From assembly GCA_937910785.1 (NCBI GenBank), contig CALDLG010000145.1, positions 1 to 21,799 on the forward strand: a DNA stretch of 21,799 nt. The letters are read 5' to 3'. Made by a program: the position numbers and the translations under genes. Origin of the DNA: an uncultured Lachnospiraceae bacterium. Lineage in GTDB: Bacteria; Bacillota; Clostridia; Lachnospirales; Lachnospiraceae. Below are positions 5,094 through 13,955 of this stretch, piece by piece; position 1 is the first letter of the stretch, and each line of letters begins with the position of its first letter. Below the pieces are notes generated by a model. The model was not told the origin of the DNA and made no database searches. It was given only the letters and a program-made list of their open reading frames with translations.

Positions 5094-6023
5094 ATGGAGT
5101 ACAAAGCGGTTCCTTTTGAACAAAGAATCAGGGAAAATATTAAAAATTATACGATGGATAATCTGTATCCGGTGGACGCTTTAAGGGAACATTTAAAAGC
5201 GCTTGCGGCACTGACGGGAGTAGAGCTTCTGCTGACGGATCGTCATGGGGAAAAGATCGTCTCCATCGGAAATTTTGCAGGATTTCTGCCGGATGTGGTG
5301 GGAGCGCCGGGGAAAAAGATACGGGTATGCAACAGGACGATCGCCCATCTTTATGTGAAAACGGACGGCGTGGAACCGGGCAGGGAACAGGCTGTGGAAG
5401 ATACGCTCAACGCGGAAGTGGAGATGTTCTCCTGTCTCGGCGAAGAGGCATACAGACATCGGGAATATGCGATTTATATGGATGAACTGGAGGAACGGCT
5501 GGGAGAAAAGCATATTCAGACGGTGAACGGCGAGACGAAAGATGCGCTGACCGGCGTCAGTCATAAATTTCATTTTGAGGAACGCATGCGCGCAATGGAT
5601 GCGGCGGAAGTTGTTCCGGTGGCGGTGATCAATGCCAACATCAATGACTGGAAATATGTAAACGATCATTTCGGCGACGATGAAAGCGACCGCCTGATCA
5701 AAACGATTGCCGGCATTCTGCAGAAAGAAGCGAAAGCGGATTACGAGATCGGCCGCGTGGACGGGGATGTGTTCATCGTGCTGATTCCGATGGCAGGAGA
5801 CGGTGAGGCGGAGGATTACTGCCGCAGGGTACAGGCGGACTGTCTTGCCTTCGAAGACGAAAAGCTGGCGCCTTCCGTGGCATGCGGCATTGTCTATAAG
5901 ACGAATGTGGAGGAGAAAATCGCGGATAAGCTGCCGGATGCGGAATATGAAATGTTCGATAATAAATTTGAGATCAAGAATGCGCCCGGTTACAGGGAGC
6001 GGCTGGAAAAAAGAGGACGGTAA
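5094..6023 (+). CDS. Degenerate GGDEF-domain protein with N-terminal sensor-like region
   Basis: A 309-residue protein. Residues about 145-300 are a GGDEF domain (DALTG at 150-154, then VPVAVINANINDWKYVNDHFGD). The active-site motif is DGDVF at 223-227 instead of GGDEF, and the metal-binding Asp of the usual DIDxFKxxND segment appears as Asn, so diguanylate cyclase activity is doubtful; it may bind GTP or c-di-GMP or act as a partner. Residues 1-140 are soluble, with a segment (TGVELLLTDRHGEKI ... GNFAGF) of the kind seen in small ligand-sensing modules. The family was not identified. ATG 5094 is preferred over 5070 because GGAGAGG (5079-5085) precedes it by 8 nt. It is divergent from the EAL gene, and the pair may act on the same c-di-GMP pool. 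Confidence 0.82.
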   Translation: MEYKAVPFEQRIRENIKNYTMDNLYPVDALREHLKALAALTGVELLLTDRHGEKIVSIGNFAGFLPDVVGAPGKKIRVCNRTIAHLYVKTDGVEPGREQAVEDTLNAEVEMFSCLGEEAYRHREYAIYMDELEERLGEKHIQTVNGETKDALTGVSHKFHFEERMRAMDAAEVVPVAVINANINDWKYVNDHFGDDESDRLIKTIAGILQKEAKADYEIGRVDGDVFIVLIPMAGDGEAEDYCRRVQADCLAFEDEKLAPSVACGIVYKTNVEEKIADKLPDAEYEMFDNKFEIKNAPGYRERLEKRGR

Positions 6024-6027
6024 AAAG

Positions 6028-6059
6028 GATGCCGGGCCGGTGGGCCAGGCATCTTTTTT
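6028..6059 (+). terminator. Rho-independent terminator of the GGDEF gene
   Basis: GATGCC (6028-6033) pairs with GGCATC (6048-6053), with a further GGCC/GGCC pairing inside, followed by six T. It starts 4 nt after the stop codon. Confidence 0.8.
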
Positions 6060-6231
6060 CGGTATGATGACAGGAAATCATGACGGTATAAAGCATCTTT
6101 TGGTCCAAAACGGGCAATTCTAAAAAAAGTATTAAATCCCGTTTTTTGGGAGATGATAAGAAAACGAGAGGAAAATTAAGAAAACAGGAGATAATTGCAT
6201 TGAAATGATAGAAATACGAATTTGTATGCAT

Positions 6232-6260
6232 TTGCAAAGTGCCATGGATAAAACTAATAT
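6232..6260 (+). promoter_or_regulatory. Sigma-A promoter of groESL
   Basis: TTGCAA (6232-6237), 17 nt, TAATAT (6255-6260), directly upstream of the CIRCE operator. Transcription would start near the beginning of the operator, the usual HrcA arrangement. Confidence 0.75.
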
Positions 6261-6271
6261 ATGCTTAACGA

Positions 6272-6298
6272 TTAGCACTCGACATGATTGAGTGCTAA
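6272..6298 (+). promoter_or_regulatory. CIRCE operator (HrcA binding site)
   Basis: TTAGCACTC-N9-GAGTGCTAA, a perfect match to the CIRCE consensus, lies between the promoter and groES. HrcA represses groESL here until heat or misfolded-protein load titrates GroEL away. The hrcA gene is not in the window. Confidence 0.97.
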
Positions 6299-6386
6299 CA
6301 GAAAAACAAAAGGGTGGCGGCCGAATAACAAAGAAAGGAAAAGCGGCTGCCGTAGAAAAGGAACATTATATTAAGGAGGCAGAAAT

Positions 6387-6674
6387 ATGAAATTAGTACC
6401 ACTTGGTGACAGAGTTGTATTGAAACAGTTAGTAGCCGAGGAGACGACCAAATCTGGCATCGTTCTTCCCGGACAGAGCAAAGAGAAACCGCAGCAGGCG
6501 GAGGTTGTTGCAGTAGGACCGGGCGGCATGGTAGACGGCAAGGAAGTGAAGATGGAAGTGAAGGTCGGAGATCAGGTTATCTATTCCAAGTATTCCGGAA
6601 CGGAAGTAAAGATCGAAGAGGAAGAGTACATTATCGTAAAGCAGAACGATATTCTGGCAGTCTGCGAAGGGTGA
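6387..6674 (+). CDS. groES: Co-chaperonin GroES (Hsp10)
   Basis: A 95-residue protein, normal GroES length. It forms the seven-subunit lid that closes the GroEL folding chamber in the cytoplasm. The start MKLVPLGDRVVLKQL, the mobile loop at about residues 18-34 (EETTKSGIVLPGQSKEKPQ) and the end DILAVCEG are typical. The start is fixed by AAGGAGG about 8 nt upstream. It is the first gene of the CIRCE-controlled groESL operon. Confidence 0.98.
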   Translation: MKLVPLGDRVVLKQLVAEETTKSGIVLPGQSKEKPQQAEVVAVGPGGMVDGKEVKMEVKVGDQVIYSKYSGTEVKIEEEEYIIVKQNDILAVCEG

Positions 6675-6688
6675 GAAAAGCTTCTGAG

Positions 6689-6706
6689 GGCTGAATCCAT
6701 TCAGCC
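6689..6706 (+). other. Intercistronic hairpin between groES and groEL
   Basis: GGCTGAAT-cc-ATTCAGCC is a perfect 8-bp stem in the 113-bp gap between groES and groEL, with outer CTTC/GAAG bases that may extend it. No U-run follows, so it is more likely a processing or stabilising stem than a terminator. Confidence 0.6.
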
Positions 6707-6787
6707 GGGTTGTCGGAAGGCATTTCGCCGGATCGTTTCACGATATGGCGTATCAACAGAAAAATTAAATCAGGAGGAAGATTCATC

Positions 6788-8413
6788 ATGGCAAAGGAAA
6801 TCAAATATGGAGCAGAAGCAAGAGCCGCTTTGGAGGCCGGCGTTAATAAACTGACAGATACGGTAAGGGTAACCCTCGGACCGAAAGGACGCAACGTTGT
6901 TCTGGATAAGTCCTATGGCGCGCCGCTGATCACAAACGACGGCGTTACGATCGCGAAAGAGATTGAACTGGAAGATGCATTTGAGAACATGGGCGCGCAG
7001 CTCGTAAAGGAAGTGGCGACAAAGACCAACGATGTAGCGGGTGACGGTACGACAACGGCAACCGTTCTGGCACAGGCGATGGTTAATGCGGGTATGAAGA
7101 ACCTGGCAGCGGGCGCAAATCCGATTATTTTGAGAAAAGGTATGAAGAAAGCAACGGATGTTGCGGTAGATGCGATCGCGAAGATGAGCTCGAAAGTAAA
7201 CGGCAAGGAGCATATTGCAAGAGTGGCGGCTATTTCCGCAGGCGATGAGGAAGTAGGCCAGCTTGTGGCAGATGCTATGGAGAAGGTATCCGGTGACGGC
7301 GTTATCACGATTGAAGAAAGTAAGACCATGCTGACGGAGCTGGATCTGGTAGAAGGTATGCAGTTTGACAGAGGATATATCTCCGCATACATGGCAACCG
7401 ATATGGACAAAATGGAAGCGACGCTGGAGAATCCCTATATTCTGATTACGGATAAGAAAATCTCCAACATTCAGGAAATTCTTCCGATTCTGGAGCAGAT
7501 CGTACAGTCCGGCGCGAAACTGCTGATCATCGCAGAAGATGTGGAGGGCGAAGCGCTGACAACGCTGATCGTTAACAAGCTGCGCGGCACTTTCAATGTA
7601 GTGGCTGTAAAAGCACCCGGTTATGGCGACAGAAGAAAGGCCATGTTAGAGGATATCGCGATTCTGACAGGCGGTCAGGTGATCAGCTCTGAACTCGGTC
7701 TGGAATTAAAGGACGCGACGATGGATCAGCTCGGACGTGCGAAATCCGTGAAGGTTCAGAAAGAGAATACCGTAATCGTTGACGGTGAAGGCGACAAGGC
7801 GGCGATCGAGGCGAGAATCGGTCAGATCAGAAAACAGATTGAAGAAACAACTTCAGATTTCGATAAAGAAAAATTGCAGGAGCGTCTTGCCAAGCTGGCA
7901 GGCGGCGTAGCGGTTATCCGTGTCGGTGCTGCAACGGAAACGGAGATGAAGGAAGCGAAGCTGCGTCTGGAGGATGCCCTTGCAGCAACAAGAGCGGCGG
8001 TGGAAGAAGGCATTATCGCGGGCGGCGGTTCCGCATATATCCACGCTTCCAAGGAAGTTTCCAAGCTGGCTGAGACACTGGAAGGCGATGAGAAGACAGG
8101 TGCGCAGATCGTATTGAAGGCACTGGAATCTCCGCTGTATCATATCGTAGCCAATGCAGGACTGGAGGGCTCCGTGATCATCAGCAAGGTGAGAGAGTCC
8201 AATGTCGGAATCGGTTTCGATGCGTTGAAGGAAGAATATGTTGATATGGTAGAAGCTGGTATTCTGGATCCTGCCAAGGTTTCCAGAAGCGCATTGCAGA
8301 ACGCAACAAGCGTGGCATCCACGCTGCTGACGACGGAGTCGGTAGTTGCGAATATCAAGGAAGCAGAGCCCGCAATGCCGGCAGGCGGCGCAGGAATGGG
8401 CGGGATGATGTAA
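6788..8413 (+). CDS. groEL: Chaperonin GroEL (Hsp60)
   Basis: A 541-residue chaperonin, normal length, that forms the double-ring ATP-driven folding chamber with GroES. Diagnostic stretches include the N-terminal MAKEIKYGAEAR, the ATP-site segment VTLGPKGRNVVLDKSYG, the catalytic-site segment NDVAGDGTTTATVLAQAM with its Asp, and the flexible Gly/Met tail GGAGMGGMM. ATG 6788 is used because AGGAGGA (6771-6777) precedes it at good spacing and MAKEIKY is the family start; in-frame upstream codons in the gap lack support. It shares the sigma-A/CIRCE promoter with groES. A run of stems follows the stop. Confidence 0.98.
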   Translation: MAKEIKYGAEARAALEAGVNKLTDTVRVTLGPKGRNVVLDKSYGAPLITNDGVTIAKEIELEDAFENMGAQLVKEVATKTNDVAGDGTTTATVLAQAMVNAGMKNLAAGANPIILRKGMKKATDVAVDAIAKMSSKVNGKEHIARVAAISAGDEEVGQLVADAMEKVSGDGVITIEESKTMLTELDLVEGMQFDRGYISAYMATDMDKMEATLENPYILITDKKISNIQEILPILEQIVQSGAKLLIIAEDVEGEALTTLIVNKLRGTFNVVAVKAPGYGDRRKAMLEDIAILTGGQVISSELGLELKDATMDQLGRAKSVKVQKENTVIVDGEGDKAAIEARIGQIRKQIEETTSDFDKEKLQERLAKLAGGVAVIRVGAATETEMKEAKLRLEDALAATRAAVEEGIIAGGGSAYIHASKEVSKLAETLEGDEKTGAQIVLKALESPLYHIVANAGLEGSVIISKVRESNVGIGFDALKEEYVDMVEAGILDPAKVSRSALQNATSVASTLLTTESVVANIKEAEPAMPAGGAGMGGMM

Positions 8414-8429
8414 ATTCCGCAAAGCAAAA

Positions 8430-8493
8430 TGTACGCGATGCCATCTGTGGTTCGCGATACAAGGTGGAATGGATTGTGCCGGCAGGGCCGGCA
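8430..8493 (+). other. Two hairpins in the groEL 3' region
   Basis: The first stem is TGTACGCGA (8430-8438) with TCGCGATACA (8452-8461), one bulge. The second is TGCCGGC-agg-GCCGGCA (8477-8493), perfect. Neither has a U-run. They may stabilise the groESL message before the terminator at 8505-8532. An overlapping open frame at 8464-8661 runs into the 3' end of the next gene and is not believed. Confidence 0.5.
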
Positions 8494-8504
8494 TTCGGAA
8501 AAGA

Positions 8505-8532
8505 GGGGCACGGGGAACAGATCCTGTGTCCC
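8505..8532. terminator. Bidirectional terminator between groEL and the membrane protein gene
   Basis: GGGGCAC (8505-8511) pairs with GTGTCCC (8526-8532) with one G-U pair and extra inner pairing. TTATTTCTTT follows on the plus strand and TCTTTTCC on the minus strand. The stop codon of the minus-strand gene touches the stem. Confidence 0.6.
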
Positions 8533-10704
8533 TTATTTCTTTCGGAGGCTGTGATCGATTCGATTGTAGAGAAAACTGATGAAGAAGCACAGAAGGCCGC
8601 AGACGAAGAAGCTGACGGCATTTTCGAGGGCGCTGTCGTACCGGATGTCGAACATAATTAATTTAATGACACTGATCATGGAGAGAACCAGTCCATAGAG
8701 ACGGAAGGTAACCGTATCTTTGTAAAAACCGACGATGATGCTCAGGATGGCAAACACCAGAAGACTGATGCTGATCAGGTAGCTGACCGTTTCATAAGAG
8801 TCCAGGATGCAGACCATCAGAATTGTGTATTTCAGTGCGACATAATAACCTGCGCGGGCATCCTTGAGAAGAAGCCTTCGCGAGTTGACTATAAACAGCA
8901 ATACCGTGATCAGGATCAGCGGAAGCTGCCAGACAGAGCTGTATAAAAAGAGACAGCCCGTAAGCATCAGCAGACCGTTGATGAGATAAGTCATGATCTC
9001 AATGGGCTTTTCACTGCCAAGATACCGAAATTTGGACAGAACCAGATGAAGGGCGGCGATGACGAAAAAGGCAATCAATTCGGCCTTTGTGCGGCCAAAG
9101 GAGATATCGTTATTTCGAAAGAAGTCATAGCAGCAGTCGTATACGAGAATTGTCATCGCAAGCGTCAGCGTCAGATAGCCGGCCAGCCGGAAGGGCAGAT
9201 CATCCGTTTTGAAGCCGAAATAGCAGAAGATGGCGTAGGTTATCAGAATCATCAGCAGATGTTCCGGGCCGTCGGCCAAGGGAAGGAAAACAAAGATATA
9301 AGCGATGCCCGCATACAGGTAGGTTTTTTCTTTCCGGAAACCGCCGTAAAGAAGGCAGGGAATGGCCGTAAGGAAGGCATAGAGATGGCGGCTTATGAAG
9401 CCGGACTGCCAGCAGGCTGTCCAGATAAACAGAAAACAGAAGAGTTCCGAAAGAATTCGGTATCCGGCATTTTTTTTCGTAATATAAAACAGCAGAAGGA
9501 GGGACAGGGCGTATACGAGCGCGGGAAAAACATCTTCCGGCCAGTCCGTCAGCCGGTTAAGCAGGCAGAAGAAAAGGCAGGAGGAGGCTGTTGTCAGAAT
9601 CTGGAAAGCAATGCCGGATTCGTATTTTTCCCGGTAAATCAGGAAATATTCCATAAAGAGGAACAGGAGAAGCAGAATGACCGCAATGGTCCGGGGCGCC
9701 GCTGATTCCGGAGCGGAAACCAGTTTCAGGCAAAATATTCCGATCGTCAGTACGGATACGTTCAAAAGTCTGAAAATATGATTGGTCATATTCTGATGCA
9801 GGAGCGGCAGAATGACATTTGAGAAAACAACGGCGGATATGAAATAGAAAATGACCAGTACGAGAAATTTTTCCGCATCGGCCTCGGAAACGCACAGAGC
9901 GGTTCCGAGGATTGTCGCAATCAGAATGCCGAGCTGTCCGATCATATGGAAAACAAGGCTTTTTAGCCGGGATAAATATCTGACAAAAACGGCCCATACG
10001 AGAATGAATGCATATAATAGAATATCTCCAAAGACTTTGAAGTACAGATTGCTTAACAGGAGCGTTATGTAGAGCGAGCCCGCGCCGCAGCCGATGACCG
10101 CAAGGTGGAATTTATTCGAGGGATTCTTTTTTGACAGCAGAAGACCGGCCAGAAGAAGCCCGAAGCTGAGAACATACAGTCCTGCCAGTTTTATCGAATC
10201 GGTCAGATAGGGCAGCATGAGCGTGGCAAAAATAATCAGGCTGATGAAAATCAGTACGGAAGCGAAAATGCCCATAAAGCTTTTGCCGAAAATCCGTTCG
10301 TAATCCTTACGGGGAGGTTCGGTGTGAAAAGATAATGCCGTCTGTGGTTCCTGTGTCTGTGAAGACTGAGCCGTCGTCTGCGGTTCCTGTGCCTGCGCCG
10401 ACTGAGCCGTCGTCTGCGGTTTCCGGGCCGGCTCGGCCCCAAAGGCTGCCTGCGGGCGCCCACCCTGTGTCTGCGCAAACTGCGTTGATGCCTGTGCCGC
10501 CTGTCTGTTTTTCAGCAGGCGGAACTGTTGATTCATATAGGTTAACTCGGTTTCCAGATAAAAGATTTTTTCCTGACAGAGCGCTCTGTCTTCCGGTGGC
10601 TGTTCCTGATGGGAAAGCTGATAAATCAGATCGTTCAGTTTCCTGCGGGTATGCAGTAATTCATTTTCGAAGTTCATAAGATCGATTTCCTGTTGCGTCA
10701 TCAT
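8533..10704 (-). CDS. Large polytopic membrane protein with coiled-coil N-terminus (DUF2339-like)
   Basis: A 723-residue protein of unknown function. Residues 1-70 are a predicted coiled coil (MNFENELLHTRRKLNDL, YLETELTYMNQQFRLLKN). Residues about 70-135 are a Gln/Ala/Thr/Pro-rich linker with an imperfect repeat (AQEPQTTAQS, TQEPQTAL). From about residue 143 to the end there are many hydrophobic helices, clearly more than twelve, with short loops. This plan of a coiled-coil head, low-complexity linker and long membrane domain resembles DUF2339-type proteins; the match is by architecture only. ATG 10704 (or 10701) follows an AAGGGG site. It is convergent with groEL and has its own promoter, so it is monocistronic. 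Confidence 0.75.
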   Translation of the reverse strand: MMTQQEIDLMNFENELLHTRRKLNDLIYQLSHQEQPPEDRALCQEKIFYLETELTYMNQQFRLLKNRQAAQASTQFAQTQGGRPQAAFGAEPARKPQTTAQSAQAQEPQTTAQSSQTQEPQTALSFHTEPPRKDYERIFGKSFMGIFASVLIFISLIIFATLMLPYLTDSIKLAGLYVLSFGLLLAGLLLSKKNPSNKFHLAVIGCGAGSLYITLLLSNLYFKVFGDILLYAFILVWAVFVRYLSRLKSLVFHMIGQLGILIATILGTALCVSEADAEKFLVLVIFYFISAVVFSNVILPLLHQNMTNHIFRLLNVSVLTIGIFCLKLVSAPESAAPRTIAVILLLLFLFMEYFLIYREKYESGIAFQILTTASSCLFFCLLNRLTDWPEDVFPALVYALSLLLLFYITKKNAGYRILSELFCFLFIWTACWQSGFISRHLYAFLTAIPCLLYGGFRKEKTYLYAGIAYIFVFLPLADGPEHLLMILITYAIFCYFGFKTDDLPFRLAGYLTLTLAMTILVYDCCYDFFRNNDISFGRTKAELIAFFVIAALHLVLSKFRYLGSEKPIEIMTYLINGLLMLTGCLFLYSSVWQLPLILITVLLFIVNSRRLLLKDARAGYYVALKYTILMVCILDSYETVSYLISISLLVFAILSIIVGFYKDTVTFRLYGLVLSMISVIKLIMFDIRYDSALENAVSFFVCGLLCFFISFLYNRIDHSLRKK

Positions 10705-10745
10705 ATGAGTCCCCTTCCGGATTCTGAGAGTGCATTTTTCTTAAA

Positions 10746-10774
10746 ATGGTATCATCTCGCGCTCCCGGCGTCAA
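10746..10774 (-). promoter_or_regulatory. Sigma-A promoter of the membrane protein gene
   Basis: On the minus strand TTGACG (complement of 10769-10774), 17 nt, TACCAT (complement of 10746-10751), about 40 nt before the start codon. Confidence 0.65.
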
Positions 10775-10827
10775 GAAAATTGACAGTCTGCGGGGGGTTG
10801 TTTACCGATTTTTTGACACTATTTATA

Positions 10828-10856
10828 TTGACTAAGCAGGGCGGTTCATGTATTCT
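10828..10856 (+). promoter_or_regulatory. Sigma-A promoter of rel
   Basis: TTGACT (10828-10833), 17 nt, TATTCT (10851-10856): 5/6 in each box. It predicts a leader of about 50 nt before ATG 10912. A TTGACA at 10813-10818 has no -10 box at proper spacing. Confidence 0.65.
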
Positions 10857-10911
10857 AAAAATATCTACCCCTAAAACAGGTGAAATGTAAAGCGAAGCGA
10901 CTGGTGATTAT

Positions 10912-13224
10912 ATGGCGACAGAAGAAAAGAAAGAAGTTGTTTTTGACGATGGAAGAATTGAATCGATAGAGGAATTTCAGAGTCCTGAGGCATTGTATCA
11001 GGAGCTGATTGCCCGTGTGCGCAAATATCACCCTTCGGATGATATTTCTTTGATTGAGAAGGCTTATGCGGTGGCATATGAGGCGCATAAGGATCAGGTC
11101 CGCAAATCCGGAGAACCCTATATTATTCATCCGCTGTGCGTGGCGATCATTCTGGCGGATCTGGAACTGGATAAGGAAACAATCGTCGCGGGACTTCTGC
11201 ATGACGTGGTGGAGGATACGCCGATTACGGATGAGGAAATCGCGGAAAAATTCGGCGAGGACGTGGCGCTTATCGTGGACGGCGTCACGAAGCTTGATAA
11301 ACTGAGCTTTCATGGGGACCCCGGCAACGATAAGGATGCGGAGAAGCTGGAAAGACAGGCGGAGAATCTGCGGAAGATGTTTTTGGCTATGGCGAAGGAT
11401 ATCCGCGTTATTTTAATCAAGCTGGCCGACAGACTGCACAACATGCGCACCTTACAGTATCGGAAGGTCGAGAAGCAGCAGGAGGTCGCGAGGGAAACAC
11501 TGGATATCTATTCACCGATCGCGCAGCGGCTCGGTATTTCCAAGATTAAGGTGGAACTGGATGATCTGTCCCTGAAATATCTGGAACCGGAGGCCTATTA
11601 TGATCTGGTGGATACGATCGCAGTGCGTAAGAGTGTCCGGGAAAAATATATTCAGACCATTGTGGATGAGGTAGGAGAGCACATCGCGCGCGCCGGCATC
11701 AAAGCACAGATTGACGGCCGCATCAAACATTTTTTCAGCATTTATAAGAAGATGAAAAACCAGAATAAGACGATCGATCAGATTTATGATCTGTTTGCGG
11801 TGCGCATTATCGTGGATACGGTCATGGACTGCTATGCGGCGCTCGGTGTGATTCACGAGATGTATAAGCCGATTCCGGGCCGTTTTAAGGATTATATTGC
11901 GGTGCCGAAGGCGAATATGTATCAGTCCCTTCATACGACGCTGATCGGCTCTTCGGGGCAACCCTTTGAAATCCAGATCCGTACTTATGAGATGCATAAG
12001 GCGGCCGAATACGGAATCGCCGCGCACTGGAAATATAAAGAAGCCTCCGACGGCAAGAAAGTGGAAGCCCAGGAGGAAGAAAAGCTTGTCTGGCTGCGGC
12101 AGATACTGGAATGGCAGCAGACGGCGGAGGACAATAAAGAGTTCATGAAGCTGTTAAAAAGCGATTTGAACCTTTTTTCCGATCATGTATACTGCTTTAC
12201 GCCGACGGGAGATGTGAAAAATCTGCCGGCGGGCTCTACACCCATCGATTTTGCTTACAGTATTCACAGTGCGGTCGGCAATAAGATGATCGGGGCCAGA
12301 GTCAACGGGAAGCTCGTGACCATCGACTATGAGATCAAAAACGGCGACAGAATCGAAATTATGACGTCCCAGAATTCCAAGGGGCCGAGCCGGGACTGGC
12401 TGAATCTGGTCAGGAGCACGCAGGCAAAAAATAAGATCAATCAGTGGTTTAAACAGGAATTAAAAGAAGATAATATTGTAAAGGGAAGAGAGCTGCTATT
12501 CAGTTACTGTAAGGCCAGATCCATCAATACGCAGGATATCCTGATTCCTCAGTATGAGGAAGCGATCATGAAAAAATATGGTTTCCGCGACTGGGATTCC
12601 GTACTGGCTGCGGTCGGACACGGCGGCCTGAAGGAAGGCCAGATCATCAACCGGATGCAGGAGCTGTATGATCATGATCATAAAAAAGAGCTGTCCGATG
12701 AGGAAGTGCTGGCCGAAGTAAAGGAAAACGCGCAGCATGGCAGAATGCAGCCGAGAAAAGGAACGAGCAGCATCGTCGTAAAGGGTATTCACGATGTGGC
12801 GGTACGGTTTTCCAAGTGCTGCAGTCCCGTGCCGGGGGATGAGATCGTCGGTTTTGTCACGAGGGGACGGGGTGTTTCCATTCACCGGACGGATTGCGTC
12901 AATATCCTGAATCTGCCGGAAATCGAATGCGTCAGATTAATCGATGCGGAATGGCAGCGGGAGGCGGCGGACAATGGAGACGAGAAATACCTGGCCGAGA
13001 TCTGCATTTATGCCAATAACCGGAATGGTCTGCTTGCGGATGTTTCCAGAGCATTAACGGAGAAGAATATCGATATTCTGGCGCTTAACACGCGGATCAA
13101 TAAGCAGGGGACGGCTACGATTACGGTCAGTTTCGAGATCGGCAGCAGAGAGGAGCTGAACCGGATTATCGATAAGATCAGAACGATTGAGAGCGTCATC
13201 GACATTGAGAGAACGACGGGATGA
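10912..13224 (+). CDS. relA: Bifunctional (p)ppGpp synthetase/hydrolase Rel (RelA/SpoT family)
   Basis: A 770-residue long RSH protein that makes (p)ppGpp from GTP/GDP and ATP on starved ribosomes and also degrades it. Domain order: HD hydrolase at about 45-200 (HPLCVA, LLHDVVEDT, LADRLHNMRTL), synthetase at about 235-390 with RFKDYIAVPKANMYQSLHTTL, TGS at about 423-480 (CFTPTGDVKNLPAGSTPIDFAYSIH), zinc-finger/CC region at about 630-660 (SKCCSPVPGDEI ... IHRTDC), and ACT at about 695-765. An intact HD and the RFKD form of the RxKD motif point to a bifunctional enzyme. ATG 10912 is the only in-frame start; its ribosome site (GGTGA) is weak, which may keep levels low. The metallo-hydrolase gene follows after 16 nt, probably in the same transcript. 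Confidence 0.97.
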   Translation: MATEEKKEVVFDDGRIESIEEFQSPEALYQELIARVRKYHPSDDISLIEKAYAVAYEAHKDQVRKSGEPYIIHPLCVAIILADLELDKETIVAGLLHDVVEDTPITDEEIAEKFGEDVALIVDGVTKLDKLSFHGDPGNDKDAEKLERQAENLRKMFLAMAKDIRVILIKLADRLHNMRTLQYRKVEKQQEVARETLDIYSPIAQRLGISKIKVELDDLSLKYLEPEAYYDLVDTIAVRKSVREKYIQTIVDEVGEHIARAGIKAQIDGRIKHFFSIYKKMKNQNKTIDQIYDLFAVRIIVDTVMDCYAALGVIHEMYKPIPGRFKDYIAVPKANMYQSLHTTLIGSSGQPFEIQIRTYEMHKAAEYGIAAHWKYKEASDGKKVEAQEEEKLVWLRQILEWQQTAEDNKEFMKLLKSDLNLFSDHVYCFTPTGDVKNLPAGSTPIDFAYSIHSAVGNKMIGARVNGKLVTIDYEIKNGDRIEIMTSQNSKGPSRDWLNLVRSTQAKNKINQWFKQELKEDNIVKGRELLFSYCKARSINTQDILIPQYEEAIMKKYGFRDWDSVLAAVGHGGLKEGQIINRMQELYDHDHKKELSDEEVLAEVKENAQHGRMQPRKGTSSIVVKGIHDVAVRFSKCCSPVPGDEIVGFVTRGRGVSIHRTDCVNILNLPEIECVRLIDAEWQREAADNGDEKYLAEICIYANNRNGLLADVSRALTEKNIDILALNTRINKQGTATITVSFEIGSREELNRIIDKIRTIESVIDIERTTG

Positions 13225-13240
13225 AAGGAAGAAAAGAAGC

Positions 13241-13873
13241 ATGGCAGATTTAAAGGTTGGCAGACTGATGCTTGGCATCTGTCAGACAAATTGTTATTTC
13301 GTCTATCGGGAGGGAGAAAAGGATGTTATCTTTTTCGATCCGGCGGACAAGGGAGAGTATATTTATGAGGCTTTGCAGGAAAAGGGTTTTCGGGTGGCAG
13401 GTATTCTGCTGACGCACGGACACTTCGATCATATCTGGGGAACGAATAAGCTGCGGGAGCTGTCGGGCGCGCCGATTTACGCTTATGAGGCGGAGAAGGC
13501 GCTGTGCGAGGATGCCGTTACCAATGTCTCCGAGCAGGTAGGGCGGGCTTATACGGTTATTCCCGACAGATATTTAAAGGATAACGAGGAAATCACGATC
13601 GCGGGGATGACCTGTAAATTGTTGGCGACGCCAGGACATACGGTCGGAAGCTGTTGTTACTATTTCGAAGAAGACGGCATTCTGATAAGCGGCGATACGC
13701 TGTTTCAGGATTCGGTCGGCAGGACGGATCTGGCGACGGGCAGCATGGGCGCGCTTGTTCGTTCCGTAAAGGAGCGGTTGTTTGTCCTGCCGGATAAGGT
13801 AAGAGTGTATCCGGGACATGGAGAGATGACGGATATCGGCCATGAAAGGAAGTACAATCCGTTTCTGGCGTGA
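13241..13873 (+). CDS. Metallo-beta-lactamase-fold hydrolase (glyoxalase II-like)
   Basis: A 210-residue cytoplasmic MBL-fold hydrolase. The metal ligands are present: THGHFDH (HxHxDH) at about 58-64, the His of TPGHTVGS, the Asp of SGDTLF and the His of YPGHGEMT. This pattern is that of the short YcbL/glyoxalase II-like group, which hydrolyses thioesters or related substrates; the real substrate is not known. ATG 13241 is chosen because AAGGAAG lies 9 nt upstream and MADLKVGRLMLGICQTNCY is a typical start; the longer frame from 13187 would overlap rel without a ribosome site. It follows rel closely and probably shares its promoter. Confidence 0.9.
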   Translation: MADLKVGRLMLGICQTNCYFVYREGEKDVIFFDPADKGEYIYEALQEKGFRVAGILLTHGHFDHIWGTNKLRELSGAPIYAYEAEKALCEDAVTNVSEQVGRAYTVIPDRYLKDNEEITIAGMTCKLLATPGHTVGSCCYYFEEDGILISGDTLFQDSVGRTDLATGSMGALVRSVKERLFVLPDKVRVYPGHGEMTDIGHERKYNPFLA

Positions 13874-13955
13874 AGAAGAACTGGATGGATTTATTGAAAA
13901 TGCGGTTGGGAGAAGCGGTTCTTTCAGCCGCGAATTTGTGTGAACGGAGGAGGGC

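Noticed and set aside
10364..10430. Possible CRISPR-like or tandem repeat
   Set aside because: The repeats are in-frame codons for the Gln/Pro-rich linker of the membrane protein, with no spacers.
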